From Methylobacterium sp. SyP6R (GTDB lineage: Bacteria > Pseudomonadota > Alphaproteobacteria > Rhizobiales > Beijerinckiaceae), in the NCBI RefSeq assembly GCF_019216885.1, contig NZ_JAAQRC020000001.1:4312001-4376000 (forward strand): a DNA stretch of 64,000 nt, in the 5' to 3' direction. Every line of letters starts with the position of its first letter. The stretch's first letter is position 1. The notes under the pieces are model-generated. The model was given only the letters and a program-made list of their open reading frames with translations. It did no database searches and had not been told where the DNA came from. The translations under genes were made by a program, and so were the position numbers. Below, in pieces: positions 53,332 through 62,439 of this stretch.

Positions 53332-53488
53332 GGTGGCTCCTCCCTCACGGCTCCGTCGTGCCCCGTCTCCGTCACGGGGCCGCGTCGCTCGTCGGCTTTT
53401 GTACCGGCAAGTTGTACCGGCAAGTCGGCGCGGCCTGCCCTTAGACTAACGGCGGATGGCGCATCCCGCCGGTCGCCTCCCGGAGCCG

Positions 53489-54358
53489 TCAGGCGCCGCC
53501 GTCCCAGCCGGCCAGGAAATCGAGGAGGAGCCGGTTGACCTCGTCGGGCTGCTCCTCGTGGGGCAGGTGGCCGCACCGGGCGATCGCCGCCGTGCGCAGG
53601 TCGCTCGCCATCTCGGCCCACACCGCCTTCATGTCGAAGGCCTGGCCGACGGCACCGAAATCGGCGCCCCACAGCGACAGGACCGGGCAGGCGATCTTCA
53701 CCTCGGCATCGACGAGGTCCTGCGCGTTGTCCTCCGCGTTGGCGCGGTAATCCGCCATCGCGCCGCGCACGGCGCCGGGCGCCCGGTAGGCCGCGACATA
53801 GGTGTCGAAGTCGGCCCCCGAGATGGCGTGCGGGTTGAAGCACCAATCGGAGAAGAAGTGGCGCAGCCACAGGTCCTCGCGCCCGGCGATCAGCGCCTCC
53901 GGCAGGTCGGGCACCAGGTGGAACAGGAAGAACCAGTAGGCCCGGGCGGTCTGGGCATTCATGTGGCGCGCCACGATCCGGGTCGGCACGTTGTCCATCA
54001 CGACCAGCCGGTCGAGGCGGTCCGGATGATCCTTGGCGAAGCGGGTGGCGACCCGCGCGCCGCGGTCGTGCCCGACGAGGGCGATTCTGTCGATCCCGAG
54101 GGCATCGAGGAGGGCGACGAGGTCCTGCGCCATCGTGCGCTTGTCGTAGCCGCTCGCCGGCTTGTCGGTCTCGCCGTAGCCGCGCAGGTCCGGAGCGATG
54201 ACGCGGTAGTGCCGGCCGAGCGGCGGGATCTGGTGGCGCCAGGCGTAGCTCGTCTCGGGAAAACCGTGCAGCAGCACGACCGGCGGGCCCGATCCGGCCT
54301 CGAGGTAATGCTGCCGGATGCCGTTCGCCCGGATCGTGTGATGCGTGATCGCCGTCAT
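53489..54358 (-). CDS. Alpha/beta hydrolase, haloacetate dehalogenase/epoxide hydrolase-like
   Basis: Protein of 289 residues. The oxyanion motif is HGFPET (31-36), the nucleophile Asp98 is in GHDRGAR, and the final His is in CGHLPHEEQP. The sequence DLRGYGETDKP and the DRGAR elbow are those of the fluoroacetate-dehalogenase group. However, the region equivalent to the fluoride-binding His-Trp reads ARAYWFFLFH, so dehalogenation is uncertain and epoxide or ester hydrolysis is possible. Confidence 0.87.
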   Translation of the reverse strand: MTAITHHTIRANGIRQHYLEAGSGPPVVLLHGFPETSYAWRHQIPPLGRHYRVIAPDLRGYGETDKPASGYDKRTMAQDLVALLDALGIDRIALVGHDRGARVATRFAKDHPDRLDRLVVMDNVPTRIVARHMNAQTARAYWFFLFHLVPDLPEALIAGREDLWLRHFFSDWCFNPHAISGADFDTYVAAYRAPGAVRGAMADYRANAEDNAQDLVDAEVKIACPVLSLWGADFGAVGQAFDMKAVWAEMASDLRTAAIARCGHLPHEEQPDEVNRLLLDFLAGWDGGA

Positions 54359-54462
54359 GTCGCGTCCTTCCGCCTGGTCCGTTCTCGGCGGGCAGCATGG
54401 CGAAGGCCGCCGGGCGGTCTTTCAGGATCGCGCGGCGTTTTGGACGCCTCGCCGCTGCCGGG

Positions 54463-55131
54463 TCAGGCCGCCCGTGCCGGGCCGGAATCCAGGGCGGCGA
54501 CGAGGATCAGCACCGGCGCGACCGCGATCGCGGCGGCACCGACGAGATAGAAGAACAGCGCCGCCAGCCCGCAGCCGAGGGCGAAGGCCGCGACGGCGGC
54601 GCTCATCCGGGCGATCCGGCGCCGCGCCGCGTGCTCGGCCGGCACGCCGCGCAGCAGGTCGGCGAGGTCGATCATGATCTGCGTCGTCGTGCCGGTCATC
54701 AGGGTCGAGGGCGGCGCCTCGGGCAGGTGCGCCCGGTGCGCCGCGTTCTGCACCGCCATCGCGACGACCAGCACCATGCCGGTGAGGAGCGCCGCCGGAC
54801 GGTCGGCATCCGTGAACGGTCCGAGCGCGATGGCGAGGACCGTGCCGAGGGCCAGGAAGGCGCATTGGGTCAGGAGCAGCAGGCGCAAGACCGGGCGGCC
54901 GGTCTCCTCCAGGCGGCGGCCGGCGAGCCGGGTGGCCAGCACCGCGACGCAGAAGACCGGCAGCGCCAGGAGCTTCGCCCAGGCGCCGGTGGCGCCGTGC
55001 ACCATCGCGGCGCCGAAGGTCACGAAGTTGCCGGTGACGTGGGCGGTGAACAGGCCCTGGAGGGCGAGGAAGCCGACCGTGTCGACATAGCCGCCGACGA
55101 AGCTCAGGATCTGGGCGGGGGAGGGGCGCAT
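54463..55131 (-). CDS. DUF1275 (YoaK-type) membrane protein
   Basis: Inner-membrane protein of 222 residues with about six helices. The family motifs are visible: SFVGGYVDTVGFLALQGLFTAHVTGNFV at 10-37 (read in pieces), MAVQNAAHRAH and LMTGTTTQIMIDL. Function unknown; possibly transport. It starts at 55131, 29 bases after the porin stop, and is probably in the same operon as the porin and VOC genes. The longer open frame above it is antisense or off-frame to the porin. Confidence 0.87.
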   Translation of the reverse strand: MRPSPAQILSFVGGYVDTVGFLALQGLFTAHVTGNFVTFGAAMVHGATGAWAKLLALPVFCVAVLATRLAGRRLEETGRPVLRLLLLTQCAFLALGTVLAIALGPFTDADRPAALLTGMVLVVAMAVQNAAHRAHLPEAPPSTLMTGTTTQIMIDLADLLRGVPAEHAARRRIARMSAAVAAFALGCGLAALFFYLVGAAAIAVAPVLILVAALDSGPARAA

Positions 55132-55160
55132 GGGGTCGTCCGTTCGAGGGGGAGGGCGGC

Positions 55161-56561
55161 TCACCAGGCGTAGCGCAGCTCGACGCCGAGATAGGTGCCG
55201 TCCTTGCCCCCGGCCTGGCGGATCGTGTCGCCGGCGGCAAAGCGCACCGCCTCGACCGCGCCGGTGAGGCCGGGAGCGAAGACGTAATCCGCGCGCAGCT
55301 GCCCGTAGGCGCCGGTCCAGAGATGCCCGCGCCCGGCAGTGCCCGGGACCGGGTTGCTCGGCTGGACGTAGACCGCATCGGAAGTGGTCTGGCGCCATTG
55401 CAGGCCGAAGGCGGCGCTGACGGCGAGGCCTGCGGCCGGGTGGACCGTCAGCGACGGCTTGAGGTGGAGGAGGTTGGCGTAGCTCGTGTAGCCGGCGAGC
55501 GTGAAGTAGTAGCCGTTGGGGAAGAGCGGGTTGAAGGTGTTCAAGGTGGAATCGCCGCGGCGGGCGTCGCCCGAGGCGGCGTCGCCCTGGAGGCCGAGGC
55601 GCGGCCGCCAGGGCAGAGTGTCGAGCGTGTAGCCGACGCGGCTGCCGACCGCCCAGGCGGCGATGTCGGTCCGGCCGACGCTGCCGATCTGGCCCATCGC
55701 CTCCAGATCCCAGTCGAACCCGCCCGCGGCCCCCGCGTAGCGGATGTCGAGGACGTGGCGGGACTCGTTTCCGACGGCGTCGAGGAAGCGGGCGCCGTCG
55801 CGCTCGTAGAGACCCCAATAGGCGGACAATTCCTGATCGCCGAAGACCTTGCGTTCGACCCGCAGGGTGCTGAAGCGGAAGGCCTTGGTGGAGACGTCGT
55901 CGAAGGGCTCATAGATCCGGTATTGTACCGGCTGGCTGACGAAGCCGAGCACCCGCCAGGGCCCGGATTCCCAATCGGCCCAGAGCGCATCGAAGGACTG
56001 GCGCACGTTCGGTCCGTCGCGCGAGGAGACGAAGCGCTGCAGGTCGAAGGCGAAGTCCTGCCGCCCGGCCCGGGCCTTGAAGGTCCCGTCCTCGCCCGTC
56101 CGGCTGTAGGACAGGAAGGCGAGGCGCAGGTCGAGGATGTTCTCGTCGACCGAGGTGATGACGCGCTTGCCCGGTGCCCGTACATCCTCCACCTGCGCGA
56201 AGATCTGCCAGTTCTCGTTCAGCCGCGCGTCGAGGTGGATCTGCAGGCGTTGCAGCAGGTACGCATCGCCCCGCGGCCCGCCGATGCCGAAGGCGGGCGT
56301 GCGGTTGCTCTCGAAGCGTTCGCGCAGGGTCAGGCCGAGGGACAGGTAGCTCTTCGGATCGGCGGCGAAGAGCGGGATGTATTTCAGGTCGTCGAAGGGC
56401 TGGGTGCGCCGGGCCGGATCGGCCAGGGGCGACCAGTCCTCGGCCCAGCGGTTGGTCTTCGTCGCCGGCCGGGTGATCGGGTCGGAGGCGGCGTCCTCGG
56501 CGCACGCGCCCGCGCTCAGCAGGCAGAGCGCGACGAACATCCCCGGCCGGACGACGCTCAC
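55161..56561 (-). CDS. Outer-membrane porin, alginate-export type
   Basis: Beta-barrel protein of 466 residues with a signal peptide (MSVVRPGMFVALCLLSAGAC, cut after ACA). Alternating amphipathic strands continue to a terminal aromatic residue (LGVELRYAW), as in outer-membrane barrels. GDAYLLQRLQIHLDARLNENWQIFAQVEDV and KARAGRQDFAFDLQRFVSSRDG (in pieces) are typical of the alginate_exp domain. The ligand need not be alginate. The start overlaps the VOC gene's stop as ATGA, so the two are coupled. Confidence 0.87.
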   Translation of the reverse strand: MSVVRPGMFVALCLLSAGACAEDAASDPITRPATKTNRWAEDWSPLADPARRTQPFDDLKYIPLFAADPKSYLSLGLTLRERFESNRTPAFGIGGPRGDAYLLQRLQIHLDARLNENWQIFAQVEDVRAPGKRVITSVDENILDLRLAFLSYSRTGEDGTFKARAGRQDFAFDLQRFVSSRDGPNVRQSFDALWADWESGPWRVLGFVSQPVQYRIYEPFDDVSTKAFRFSTLRVERKVFGDQELSAYWGLYERDGARFLDAVGNESRHVLDIRYAGAAGGFDWDLEAMGQIGSVGRTDIAAWAVGSRVGYTLDTLPWRPRLGLQGDAASGDARRGDSTLNTFNPLFPNGYYFTLAGYTSYANLLHLKPSLTVHPAAGLAVSAAFGLQWRQTTSDAVYVQPSNPVPGTAGRGHLWTGAYGQLRADYVFAPGLTGAVEAVRFAAGDTIRQAGGKDGTYLGVELRYAW

Positions 56562-57457
56562 CGGGCCGCCATACCCGCTTGGTGGATCTCCGCGACGTAA
56601 CCGCCGGGGAAGCGCACCATCGCGGCGCTCCGGTCACCGGCGGTGACAGGGGCAACCAGCACGCTCGCCCCGGCCGCCTTCGCCTTGGCCAGGGTGTCGG
56701 CGAGGTCCGCGACCTCGTAGCCGGTGGTCTCGTGGCCGTAGGGGTAGGGCAGGTGGCCGTCGGTCACCAGCACGGTCATGCGGCCGAAATCGGAGGCGAG
56801 GCGCAGACGGCGATAGGTGTCGCCCGGCCGGCCGATCTCGGCGCCGGGGGCCTTCGTGTCGTCGGAGACGACGCGTCCGTGGGAGAAGCGGCGGAAGCCC
56901 GCCACGAAGGCCTCGACGCTGTCGGGCGAGACGTAGACCCGGTTCTCCGGCACCGTCGCGAAGGGAGCGTAGTCCGGCTTCGTATTGTGCCAGTAGAGCT
57001 GCATGTTGACGCCGCCCGGCCACTGGATGACGGCGTCGCGGCCGATCGGGTCCGGAAAGGTCTGGACGATCACCGCGGCCCCCGCAGCTCGGGCGGAGGC
57101 GACCGCCGCATCCATGTCGGCGACGAGGTAGCCGGTGCGCTCGGTCCCGAAGGGATGGGGGATCGGCGTCTTGAAGCCGAACAGCGACACGGTGCCGACC
57201 GGCGTCTGGATCAGCTGCGAGGTGGTGCTCGACGGCGTCGGCGTCACGGTCGCGACGACCTGCTTCGTGCTCTTGCCGCCGAAGGTGGCGGTGAAGCTCC
57301 CGACGAAACGGTCGACATCCTCGGGGGCCACGTAGACGTGGGTGGTGTCGTATTGCGGCGCGACGGCGACCTTGGGCTCGGCCGCGGCGTCCCGAGCCCG
57401 GGCCGGGCCGGCGAGGAGGGCGGCCGCGAGGAGGGAGGCGGCGAGGATGCGCATCAT
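56558..57457 (-). CDS. Secreted VOC (glyoxalase-like) protein
   Basis: Protein of 299 residues with a signal peptide (MMRILAASLLAAALLAGPAR) and two tandem vicinal-oxygen-chelate halves (about 35-150 and 160-295). Each half ends with a FPGGYVAEI- or WPGGVNMQLYW-type strand. Periplasmic location is unusual for VOC enzymes, which are mostly cytoplasmic. It is the first gene of the VOC-porin-DUF1275 operon. Substrate unknown. Confidence 0.85.
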   Translation of the reverse strand: MMRILAASLLAAALLAGPARARDAAAEPKVAVAPQYDTTHVYVAPEDVDRFVGSFTATFGGKSTKQVVATVTPTPSSTTSQLIQTPVGTVSLFGFKTPIPHPFGTERTGYLVADMDAAVASARAAGAAVIVQTFPDPIGRDAVIQWPGGVNMQLYWHNTKPDYAPFATVPENRVYVSPDSVEAFVAGFRRFSHGRVVSDDTKAPGAEIGRPGDTYRRLRLASDFGRMTVLVTDGHLPYPYGHETTGYEVADLADTLAKAKAAGASVLVAPVTAGDRSAAMVRFPGGYVAEIHQAGMAAR

Positions 57458-57518
57458 GGAGGGCTCCAGGCGATTGGCCGTACGAGGTATTTTCGAATAT
57501 CGGTGAAGCCCATCCCCA

Positions 57519-57944
57519 ACCCTCCCCCCTCTGCGCAGGGCTGTCCGGGGAAAAGAGTAGCGCGGGTTCTCTCCTCTCCCCGCGGGCGGGGAGAGGGCTG
57601 ACGACACCTTGTCGTGTCGTCGGCAAGCGGAGGCGCAGCCGGAGCGAGGGTGAGGGGGTGTCTCAGGATGAGACTCCTCCGGAATCACCCCCTCACCCTC
57701 GCCCTTCGGGCTCACCGCGCTCCCTGAACGGGAGCGCAGTCCTCTCCCCGCCCGCGGGGAGAGGGGAAACCCGCGCCTTTTACTTTTCCCCGGACGATCC
57801 TGCCCTCTGCGGGGGAGGGTGGCGAACGGAGTGAGCCGGAAGAGGGGCAGCGCAACGGCGATCCAGAGGGCGCCCTTCAGAACGGTTCAGTCCTTTCCGG
57901 AAGCATAGTTCCCCCCTCCCGGCCTCCCCCGCAGAGTGGGGGGG
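57519..57944. repeat. Family B palindrome, copy 3, split by an insertion
   Basis: Left arm ACCCTCCCCCCTCTGCG from 57519 and right arm GCCTCCCCCGCAGAGTGG near 57922-57944, with an interior like copies 1 and 2. It is interrupted after CTCTGCG by a 267 bp element with a 9 bp duplication (see next). Lies between the amidohydrolase stop and the VOC gene; no gene in 57458-57957. Confidence 0.8.
57536..57802. mobile_element. MITE, 267 bp, with 9 bp target duplication
   Basis: Starts CAGGGCTGTCCGGGGAAAAG and ends with the complement of CAGGATCGTCCGGGGAAAAG, so 17 of 20 terminal bases match. It is flanked by CCCTCTGCG at 57527-57535 and again at 57803-57811. The undisturbed family B arm has this 9-mer once, so it is a true target-site duplication. 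The interior is a long imperfect palindrome (GGGGAGAGG arms, centre GTGAGGGGGTG / CACCCCCTCAC). No coding capacity. Confidence 0.82.
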
Positions 57945-57957
57945 TCGGGACGGCGCG

Positions 57958-59847
57958 TCACACCGCCCAGCAGGCACAGCCCAACGCCCCCCAGAAGCTC
58001 TTCAGATCCGAGACCGGCGCCTGCGACGACCAGGCGGTGGCATGAGCGTGGCCGTGCAGCCCGCAGGACAGCGCGCAGCCGCACGCCGCGCTCGCCTCCC
58101 GCGCCACCACGGCTTCCGCCCGCACCGGGCGCTCGCCCCAGGCGCCGTAGCCCTTGAAGGTGCGCACCGGCGACCAGTCCGGCATCGCCGGGGGCGGCGG
58201 AGTCTCGTCGAGGGCCGAGAAGGGGCCGGCGGCGTACACCACCCTGCCGCCGACCACCGTCAGGTCGCTCACCGTGTCGGCGATCTCGGCCTCGGCGCAG
58301 GCCAATACGTCGCGGTCCGGCACGATCAGGTCGGCGAGTTGGCCACTGGCGATCCGCCCCTTGCGGCCCTGCTCGTTCGAGAACCAGGTCACGTTCTCGG
58401 TCCACATCCGGAGCGCCGTCTCGCGGTCGAGGCAGTTGCGGCGGGGGTAGATCTGCATCCCGCCGACCGTGCGGCCGGTGACGAGCCAGGCGATCGAGAC
58501 CCAAGGATTGTAGGAGGCGACGCGGGTCGCGTCGGTACCGGCCGAGACCGGTACGCCCTTCTCCAGCATGCGGGCGACCGGCGGGGTCGCCGCGGCGGCG
58601 CCGTGGCCGTAGCGCTCGACGAAGTACTCGCCCTGATAGGCCATCCGGTGCTGCACCGCGATGCCGCCGCCGAGCGCCGCGATGCGGTCGATCGAGGCCT
58701 CCGAGATCGTCTCGGCGTGGTCGAAGAACCAGTTGAGGCCCTCGAGCGGGATGTCCTGGTTCACGCGCTCGAACACGTCGAGGGCGCGGGAGATCGTCTC
58801 GTCGTAGGTGGCGTGCAGGCGCCAGGGCCAGCGGTTCTCGGCGAGCACCCGCACCACGCCCTCGAGCTCGTCCTCCATCTCCGGCGCCATGTCGGGCCGG
58901 GGCTGGCGAAAGTCCTCGAAATCGGCGGCCGAGAAGACCAGCATCTCGCCCGCACCGTTGTGCCGGAAGTAGTCGTCGCCCTGCTTGTAGCGGGACGACC
59001 TGGTCCAGGCGAGGAAGTCCTCCTTCTCGGCCTTCGGCTTCTGGGTGAACAGGTTGTAGGCGAGCCGCACGGTGAGCTGGCCGGCATCGGCCAGCGTCTG
59101 GACGACCTGGTAATCCTCCGGATAGTTCTGGAAGCCGCCGCCGGCATCGATCGCTCCGGTCACGCCGAGCCGGTTCAGCTCGCGCATGAAGTGGCGGGTC
59201 GAGTTGACCTGGTACTCGAAGGGGAGCTTCGGCCCCTTGGCCAGCGTCGCGTAGAGGATCGCGGCGTTGGGCTTGGCGAGCAGCAACCCGGTCGGGTTGC
59301 CCGCAGAATCGCGCAGGATCGATCCGCCCGGCGGCTCCGGCGTGTCCCGGGTGTAGCCGACGGCCCGCAAAGCCGCCCCGTTGAGGAGCGCCCGGTCGTA
59401 GAGGTGGAGCAGGAAGACCGGGGTATCGGGGGCGACGGCGTTCAGCTCCTCGAGGGTCGGCAGGCGCTTCTCGGCGAACTGGTGCTCGGTGAAGCCGCCG
59501 ACCACGCGCACCCATTGCGGCGGCGGCGTCACCGCCACCTGGCGCTTGAGCATCGCCATCGCGTCGGCCAGCGAGCGCACGCCGTCCCAGCGCAGCTCCA
59601 TGTTGAAGTTGAGCCCGCCGCGGATGAGATGCAGGTGGTTGTCGATGAGGCCGGGCAGGACCCGGCGGCCCTTGAGGTCGACCACCCGCGTTCCCGGCCC
59701 GGCGAGCCCCATCACCTCGTGGTCGGATCCGACCGCGGTGAAGACGCCGTCGGAGATCGCGACCGCCGAGGCTGTGGGGCGCGAGGGGTCGAGCGTGGTG
59801 ACGAGACCGCCGCGCAGGACTAGGTCGGGGTGAGCCGCAACGCTCAT
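57958..59847 (-). CDS. Amidohydrolase, YtcJ-type
   Basis: Metal-dependent hydrolase of 629 residues. The first metal motif is in GLIDNHLHLIRGG (HxH, about 69-75), a later His is in RLHATYDET and in WFFDHAETIS, and the final Asp is in VSAGTDATRVASYNPW. This set is that of the YtcJ/LAF subgroup (N-substituted formamide deformylase-like). The C-terminal ~100 residues extend beyond the usual family length, with a Cys-rich end (ACGCALSCGLHGH). It follows the XapX gene by 72 bases on the same strand and likely forms one operon with the isochorismatase-type gene. Substrate unknown. Confidence 0.87.
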   Translation of the reverse strand: MSVAAHPDLVLRGGLVTTLDPSRPTASAVAISDGVFTAVGSDHEVMGLAGPGTRVVDLKGRRVLPGLIDNHLHLIRGGLNFNMELRWDGVRSLADAMAMLKRQVAVTPPPQWVRVVGGFTEHQFAEKRLPTLEELNAVAPDTPVFLLHLYDRALLNGAALRAVGYTRDTPEPPGGSILRDSAGNPTGLLLAKPNAAILYATLAKGPKLPFEYQVNSTRHFMRELNRLGVTGAIDAGGGFQNYPEDYQVVQTLADAGQLTVRLAYNLFTQKPKAEKEDFLAWTRSSRYKQGDDYFRHNGAGEMLVFSAADFEDFRQPRPDMAPEMEDELEGVVRVLAENRWPWRLHATYDETISRALDVFERVNQDIPLEGLNWFFDHAETISEASIDRIAALGGGIAVQHRMAYQGEYFVERYGHGAAAATPPVARMLEKGVPVSAGTDATRVASYNPWVSIAWLVTGRTVGGMQIYPRRNCLDRETALRMWTENVTWFSNEQGRKGRIASGQLADLIVPDRDVLACAEAEIADTVSDLTVVGGRVVYAAGPFSALDETPPPPAMPDWSPVRTFKGYGAWGERPVRAEAVVAREASAACGCALSCGLHGHAHATAWSSQAPVSDLKSFWGALGCACWAV

Positions 59848-59919
59848 CGAAGCTCCTCGGTCGACTCAGGAAAGGCGGTGCCGGCGCGGCGCGCCGGCAC
59901 TCTTGGTCGGCTGTGACGG

Positions 59920-60156
59920 TCAGGCCGGCGGGTTCGCCGGCGCCTTCGTCGGTTCGACCGCAAAGCTCTTGCGGTGGAGCAGGCTCGACAGCACGGCCGG
60001 GTGGCCGCGCCAATACGAGACGGCCATCTCCCCGGCCAGGATGCCGAGGAGGCCGACGAGCGCGATGATCGGCGGCGCGGGCGACTTCACGCCGATCAGC
60101 CCGTAGGCGACGCCGACCGCGAGGCCGGCGGCAAGCGAGAGGAGGTACGGCAGCAT
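59920..60156 (-). CDS. XapX-domain membrane protein
   Basis: Small protein of 78 residues with two helices. It opens LPYLLSLAAGLAVGVAYGLIGVKSPAPP and then IIALVGLLGILAGEMA, the XapX domain pattern (read in pieces). Function unknown. It lies between an isochorismatase-type and an amidohydrolase gene, an arrangement often seen for XapX. Confidence 0.87.
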   Translation of the reverse strand: MLPYLLSLAAGLAVGVAYGLIGVKSPAPPIIALVGLLGILAGEMAVSYWRGHPAVLSSLLHRKSFAVEPTKAPANPPA

Positions 60157-60175
60157 CGCGTGCCGATCGTTCGGC

Positions 60176-60832
60176 TCAGTGGCCTTCGGAGGCGCCGAAC
60201 ATCGACTTGGCGTAGATGATGCCGAGGCCGTAGGCGCCGCCGTACTTCTTGGCGATGCCGGTGGTCATCTCGTAGGTCTCGGTGCGGGCCCAGTCGCGCT
60301 GCAGTTCGAGCATGTATTGCAGCGAGGTCATCGGCTGCACGCCGGCCTGGATCATCCGCTGCATGGCGCGCTCATGCGCCTCGTCGGAGACGTCGCCGCA
60401 GGCATCCGCGATGACGTAGACCTCGAAGCCCTGGTCGAGCGCCGACAGGGTCGGGCCGACGATGCAGACCGAGGTCCACAGGCCTGCGAAGACGAGCCGG
60501 TCCTTGCCGATCGCCGACACCCGGGCCACCACGGCGGCGTCCTCCCAGGTGTTCATCGAGGTGCGGTCGAGGAGCTTCTCTTCGGGGAAGGCCGAGGTGA
60601 TCTCCTCGAACATCGGGCCCGAGAAGCTCTTCTCGGCCACCGTCGTCAGCACCGTGGACACGCCGAACCCTGCGGCGGCGCGCGACACCAGGGCGACGTT
60701 GTTGCGCAGGGTCACGGCGTCGATGGACTTCGTCGCGAAGGACATCTGCGACTGGAAGTCGATCATGATCAGCGTGTGATCGTGCGGCGAGACGAGGCGC
60801 TTTCCGGGCGTCGGCGTCGCTTTGATGGCCAT
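60176..60832 (-). CDS. Isochorismatase-family hydrolase (YcaC-like)
   Basis: Cysteine hydrolase of 218 residues. Catalytic triad candidates are Asp in MIDFQSQM (about 26), a Lys/Arg near LLDRTSMNTWED, and Cys in GLWTSVCIVGPTLSAL. This resembles YcaC. I start at 60832 because AAGGAG is 8 bases upstream; the frame is open above that without support. First gene of the hydrolase-XapX-amidohydrolase operon. Substrate unknown. Confidence 0.88.
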   Translation of the reverse strand: MAIKATPTPGKRLVSPHDHTLIMIDFQSQMSFATKSIDAVTLRNNVALVSRAAAGFGVSTVLTTVAEKSFSGPMFEEITSAFPEEKLLDRTSMNTWEDAAVVARVSAIGKDRLVFAGLWTSVCIVGPTLSALDQGFEVYVIADACGDVSDEAHERAMQRMIQAGVQPMTSLQYMLELQRDWARTETYEMTTGIAKKYGGAYGLGIIYAKSMFGASEGH

Positions 60833-61558
60833 GAGTCGGGCTCCTTCACGCTCGTCCTGGCGGACGGTGACCGTTGCGCCACCGCTCATCGGATCGGCGG
60901 CAGTGCCCGGCTTCTAGTCCCCCCGGGGACATGCGGATTGGAGGCTTTGCGCGCGGGTTGGACGATTGCGCTGTCGTGAGCGGCAAGGGCGCGGGCCGCG
61001 GGGCCCTTTTCCCCGAGGGGCCCGACGGCGTGTCCCGCCGGATGAGGCGCAGACCCGATCTCCGTTTCAACGAGGATGTGCGCCGGGAAATGCCCGAAAC
61101 CGAGCGGTCCGTGCCGCACCCCTGCATTCACCGCTACGGCATCGCCCCGGCAGCGCAGGTCGAGGAGGTGTTGCCGGTGCCGAGGCGTCTCGCACCCGCC
61201 ACGGTGACCGTCCGCTCTCGGTCCGGCGGAGGCGGTTCGACGGCAGCCCGGACGCTCCGGCATCGATCCACACGAGCATCACGGCGTCGACCATCGGGGG
61301 TCTCCCGGGTACGGGGTTGGTGTCGGCAACCCGATCCCGACCCGTCACCGCCGATGGCCATCCCCGCGTGAGATCACGCGTGCCACAGCGCTGGGAAGGC
61401 GCGCAGGCAAGCCCTCCCGCTTTCGGTCACGACGCCACTCCAGGGGACACGAGCCCTGGAGGAGTATCATCGTACGACCGGAACCTCGGTGCTGATCTGC
61501 CGATGGTATCATGGGAAGTGCGCCTCGGCTGGAGAAGTCTCGGTCGGACCTGAGCCCC
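60833..61558. other. Gene-poor region
   Basis: 726 bp without a gene I can support. Several open frames run through it on both strands because of high GC, but none has a ribosome site plus recognisable protein character. It must contain the promoter of the isochorismatase operon near 60840-60900. It might be decayed DNA. Confidence 0.5.
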
Positions 61559-62278
61559 TCAGCTCAGCGTGATGGCGGAGAGATCGATGGACACCACGAG
61601 CGGCTCGGGCATCGGCCGGCCGTCGGGCCGCCGCGGGAAGATCCGCCGCCGCGTCGGAACCTTGATCCCGGAAACGTCGACGTAATCCGAGAGAAAATGC
61701 GCGCCCGGCGTGCTTCCGGCGATCTCGACGTCGTAGTCGTGCCGGGCGATCAGGCCGTCGGCATCGACGTAGAGCGTCTGTACCCGGCTGTGTGTCGCAA
61801 TGGTGGACGAGAAGGTCGCCCGCAGCCGACGCCAGACCGTGTCGCCGTCGCGCCAGGGCTCGATCTCATGCGTCTCGACACCCGGATAGGCGAGCAGGAA
61901 CGGCATGTTGAGGTAGGTCCACATCGCACAGCCGGCGAAGTAGGCGAGTTGCGGATCGCTCCAGGGCGTCTCCAGGGTGTGAGCCTGGAACGACGCGCGC
62001 GGGTCGACGAGCTCCTCGATCATCGACCCCGCCGCATCCTCGATCGAGACCCGATCGGGGGTGAAGCGGGAGCGCCGTCCGTCGCTCCCGAACGGCGCGT
62101 GCGAGGCCCATTCGTCGCGCAGGCCCACCGTCACGTCGACCGCATCGAGCAACCCCGCCTTCCCTTTCAGAGCCCAGAGCGCGCCGCCCTGCATGAGATG
62201 CGCGCTCATCGTCGAGAATCGGTTCCAGCGTGCGAGGCCGCCATGGGCGTCGAGCATGGTCGCGAGCAAAGTCGTCAT
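61559..62278 (-). CDS. Uncharacterised protein (239 aa)
   Basis: Soluble protein of 239 residues, no signal peptide. Begins MTTLLATMLDAHGGLARWNR and has beta-rich sections such as VQTLYVDADGLIARHDYDVE and GIKVPTRRRIFPR. The pattern of a start with GG-x-W-x-R followed by many beta strands recalls LolA/LppX-like or outer-membrane-lipoprotein-sorting folds in shape, but I do not recognise the family. It is the last of a same-strand pair with the AhpD-like gene, 161 bases apart. Confidence 0.75.
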   Translation of the reverse strand: MTTLLATMLDAHGGLARWNRFSTMSAHLMQGGALWALKGKAGLLDAVDVTVGLRDEWASHAPFGSDGRRSRFTPDRVSIEDAAGSMIEELVDPRASFQAHTLETPWSDPQLAYFAGCAMWTYLNMPFLLAYPGVETHEIEPWRDGDTVWRRLRATFSSTIATHSRVQTLYVDADGLIARHDYDVEIAGSTPGAHFLSDYVDVSGIKVPTRRRIFPRRPDGRPMPEPLVVSIDLSAITLS

Positions 62279-62439
62279 GTCGTCAATCCGCTGTTTGGTG
62301 GTCGGCGAGGAAGCGGCTGCTCCCGGCAGTCAGGTCCGCCGTGAGCCCGGACCGTGCGGAAATCGACGCTGGGCCCGGGACCGCGTCGAGGAGGGAGAAG
62401 AGCCGCTGGTTCATGGATGAGCGTCCGTTGCGTCCGGGA

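Noticed and set aside
60886..61371. Possible genes on either strand upstream of the isochorismatase operon
   Set aside because: Frames overlap each other on both strands, lack ribosome sites and show no protein-like hydrophobic or motif pattern.
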